A DNA stretch of 7,542 nt from positions 1 to 7,542 of the forward strand of contig DASXTB010000089.1 of assembly GCA_036505615.1 (NCBI GenBank), given 5' to 3'. The notes under the pieces are model-generated. The model was not told the DNA's origin and did not search any database. It saw only the letters and a list, made by a program, of their open reading frames with translations. The stretch is from DASXTB01 sp036505615 (GTDB taxonomy: Bacteria; Acidobacteriota; UBA6911; JACQSX01). Of this stretch, positions 6,531 to 7,542 are shown piece by piece. Position 1 is the stretch's first letter. Each line of letters starts with the position of its first letter. The translations under genes were made by a program, and so were the position numbers.

Positions 6531-7542
6531 ATGGAAGCTACTGAAATCCAGACTGGCGACCAACGACTTGAAGTCAGACTGACGACTGCCAAAGCGCCTC
6601 CGCGCCGAAGGTCTGTCCGACAACACATCGCCGAAGTAGCGGAATTTCTGGTGGTGGTTGCGGAATTTGGCCTGGTTGTTTTGCTCGTGCAGTACTGGCA
6701 GCTTGAGAGCCAGCTGCTAACACGACTCCTGTGGTTGGCATTTGGCGGCTTTATTATTCATCACGTGCTGCCAATGCGATTTCGCCTTTCGTTCTTTGCG
6801 ACGCTGTCACTCCTGGCAGTCATCACGGGTGTCGGTCATTTCGGACCCAGTCTAGGGGTAGCTTGGCTGACCGGCAAGATCAGAACGATTGACTTTCTCT
6901 ACCACCTGCTTCCGGGTTTAACACTTATCGGGATCGGGCTGGGTTTGATTGGGCTATGTCATCTTCCGATTCGTTTTGCCGCGCGCGTCGGGCTGGTGGC
7001 AGTCGCCGGCGCTGCTCTCGCTTTCTTGCGGGCGCATAGCCAGTGGTTTCCTGACGTTTCCGAAATGTGGGTGATCTTGGGCTCGATGTTCATGTTCCGA
7101 TTGATGATCTATTTGTATGACCTGAAGTATCGCACCGCGCCTTTCAGCCCAGCCCGCGCCATCTCATATTTCTTTCTGCTGCCAAATGTTTGCTTCCCTT
7201 TGTTTCCGGTCGTGGATTACAAGACATTTTGCTCGACCTACTACAACGAAGACTGGCCCCGCGTCTATCAAACCGGACTCAAGTGGATGTTCCGCGGAGT
7301 AATTCAGCTATTGTTATATCGGGTCGTTTATCAGTATGCGCCTCTGGATGTTTCCAAGCTGTCATCCACCTTGGATGCTGCCGGATTCATGCTGGGCATG
7401 TACCTGGTATACCTGCGTGTCTCGGGAACTTTTCATCTGATTGTGGGTTTGTTGCACATGTTTGGTTTTAATCTACCTGAGACCCACCACATGTATTTCC
7501 TTGCCACAAGCTTCACCGATCTGTGGCGTCGGATTAATATTT
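6531..7542 (+). CDS. MBOAT-family membrane O-acyltransferase (3' partial)
   Basis: Multi-spanning membrane protein whose frame is still open at the right edge after 337 codons. After a basic cytoplasmic tail (PPRRRSVR, 23-30), hydrophobic segments recur from residue ~34. The region FMFRLMIYLYDLKY (187-200), then FFLLPNVCFPLFPVVDYKTF (214-233), and especially VSGTFHLIVGLLHMFGFNLPE (297-317) leading to ATSFTDLWRRINI (325-337), matches the AlgI/DltB-type MBOAT core, whose usual form is SxTDFWRRWHI. Such enzymes move acyl groups, often acetyl, onto extracellular glycans. The catalytic histidine expected further on lies beyond the window, so activity cannot be judged. GAAGAGGAA (6514-6522) is a good ribosome binding site 8 bases before ATG. 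The 80-bp spacing from the third sulfotransferase suggests the same operon, unless the hairpin between them ends transcription. Confidence 0.88.
   Translation, partial: MEATEIQTGDQRLEVRLTTAKAPPRRRSVRQHIAEVAEFLVVVAEFGLVVLLVQYWQLESQLLTRLLWLAFGGFIIHHVLPMRFRLSFFATLSLLAVITGVGHFGPSLGVAWLTGKIRTIDFLYHLLPGLTLIGIGLGLIGLCHLPIRFAARVGLVAVAGAALAFLRAHSQWFPDVSEMWVILGSMFMFRLMIYLYDLKYRTAPFSPARAISYFFLLPNVCFPLFPVVDYKTFCSTYYNEDWPRVYQTGLKWMFRGVIQLLLYRVVYQYAPLDVSKLSSTLDAAGFMLGMYLVYLRVSGTFHLIVGLLHMFGFNLPETHHMYFLATSFTDLWRRINI

Noticed and set aside
7190..7471. A 93-codon + strand frame within the acyltransferase
   Set aside because: It is out of frame with the clearly coding MBOAT frame, which stays open through the whole region.

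Overview
The window (7,542 bp, about half G+C by eye) is one stretch of a bacterial surface- or exopolysaccharide locus. All seven protein genes I can support are on the + strand and closely packed. The lineage cannot be fixed from this sequence alone. The GT4/GT2/WzxC-type flippase/sulfotransferase/MBOAT mix and the codon use would suit a soil bacterium such as an Acidobacteriota member, but that is a guess.

Layout. 1-609: C-terminal part of a GT4-type glycosyltransferase, cut by the left edge. 606-1649: a GT2 glycosyltransferase starting inside the previous stop codon (ATGA overlap). 1650-1760: a short gap with nested inverted repeats. 1761-3350: a WzxC-type polysaccharide flippase. 3343-4452 and 4501-5475: two tandem paralogous PAPS-type sulfotransferases, the first overlapping the flippase by 8 bp. 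5476-5778: about 300 bp without a convincing gene, holding an orphan strong Shine-Dalgarno sequence and the first half of a 72-bp-spaced repeat. 5779-6450 (or from 5707): a third sulfotransferase of a different family (Sulfotransfer_2 type). 6461-6486: a stem-loop. 6531-7542: the N-terminal part of an MBOAT membrane O-acyltransferase, cut by the right edge.

How they may work together (inference). The glycosyltransferases would build a lipid-linked oligosaccharide repeat and the flippase would move it across the inner membrane. The three sulfotransferases would add sulfate from PAPS to sugar hydroxyls, and the MBOAT protein would add acyl groups. The predicted product is a sulfated and possibly acylated extracellular polysaccharide. 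No polymerase, chain-length regulator, initiating transferase or PAPS-synthesis gene is visible, so the cluster must continue outside the window or draw on genes elsewhere.

The main points for a second look are the recent-looking sulfotransferase duplication, a 69-bp in-frame length difference between the copies bounded by a short direct repeat, the duplicated start region of the third sulfotransferase, and the pairing of two sulfotransferase families with an acyltransferase. I see no CRISPR array, transposase, tRNA or rRNA.
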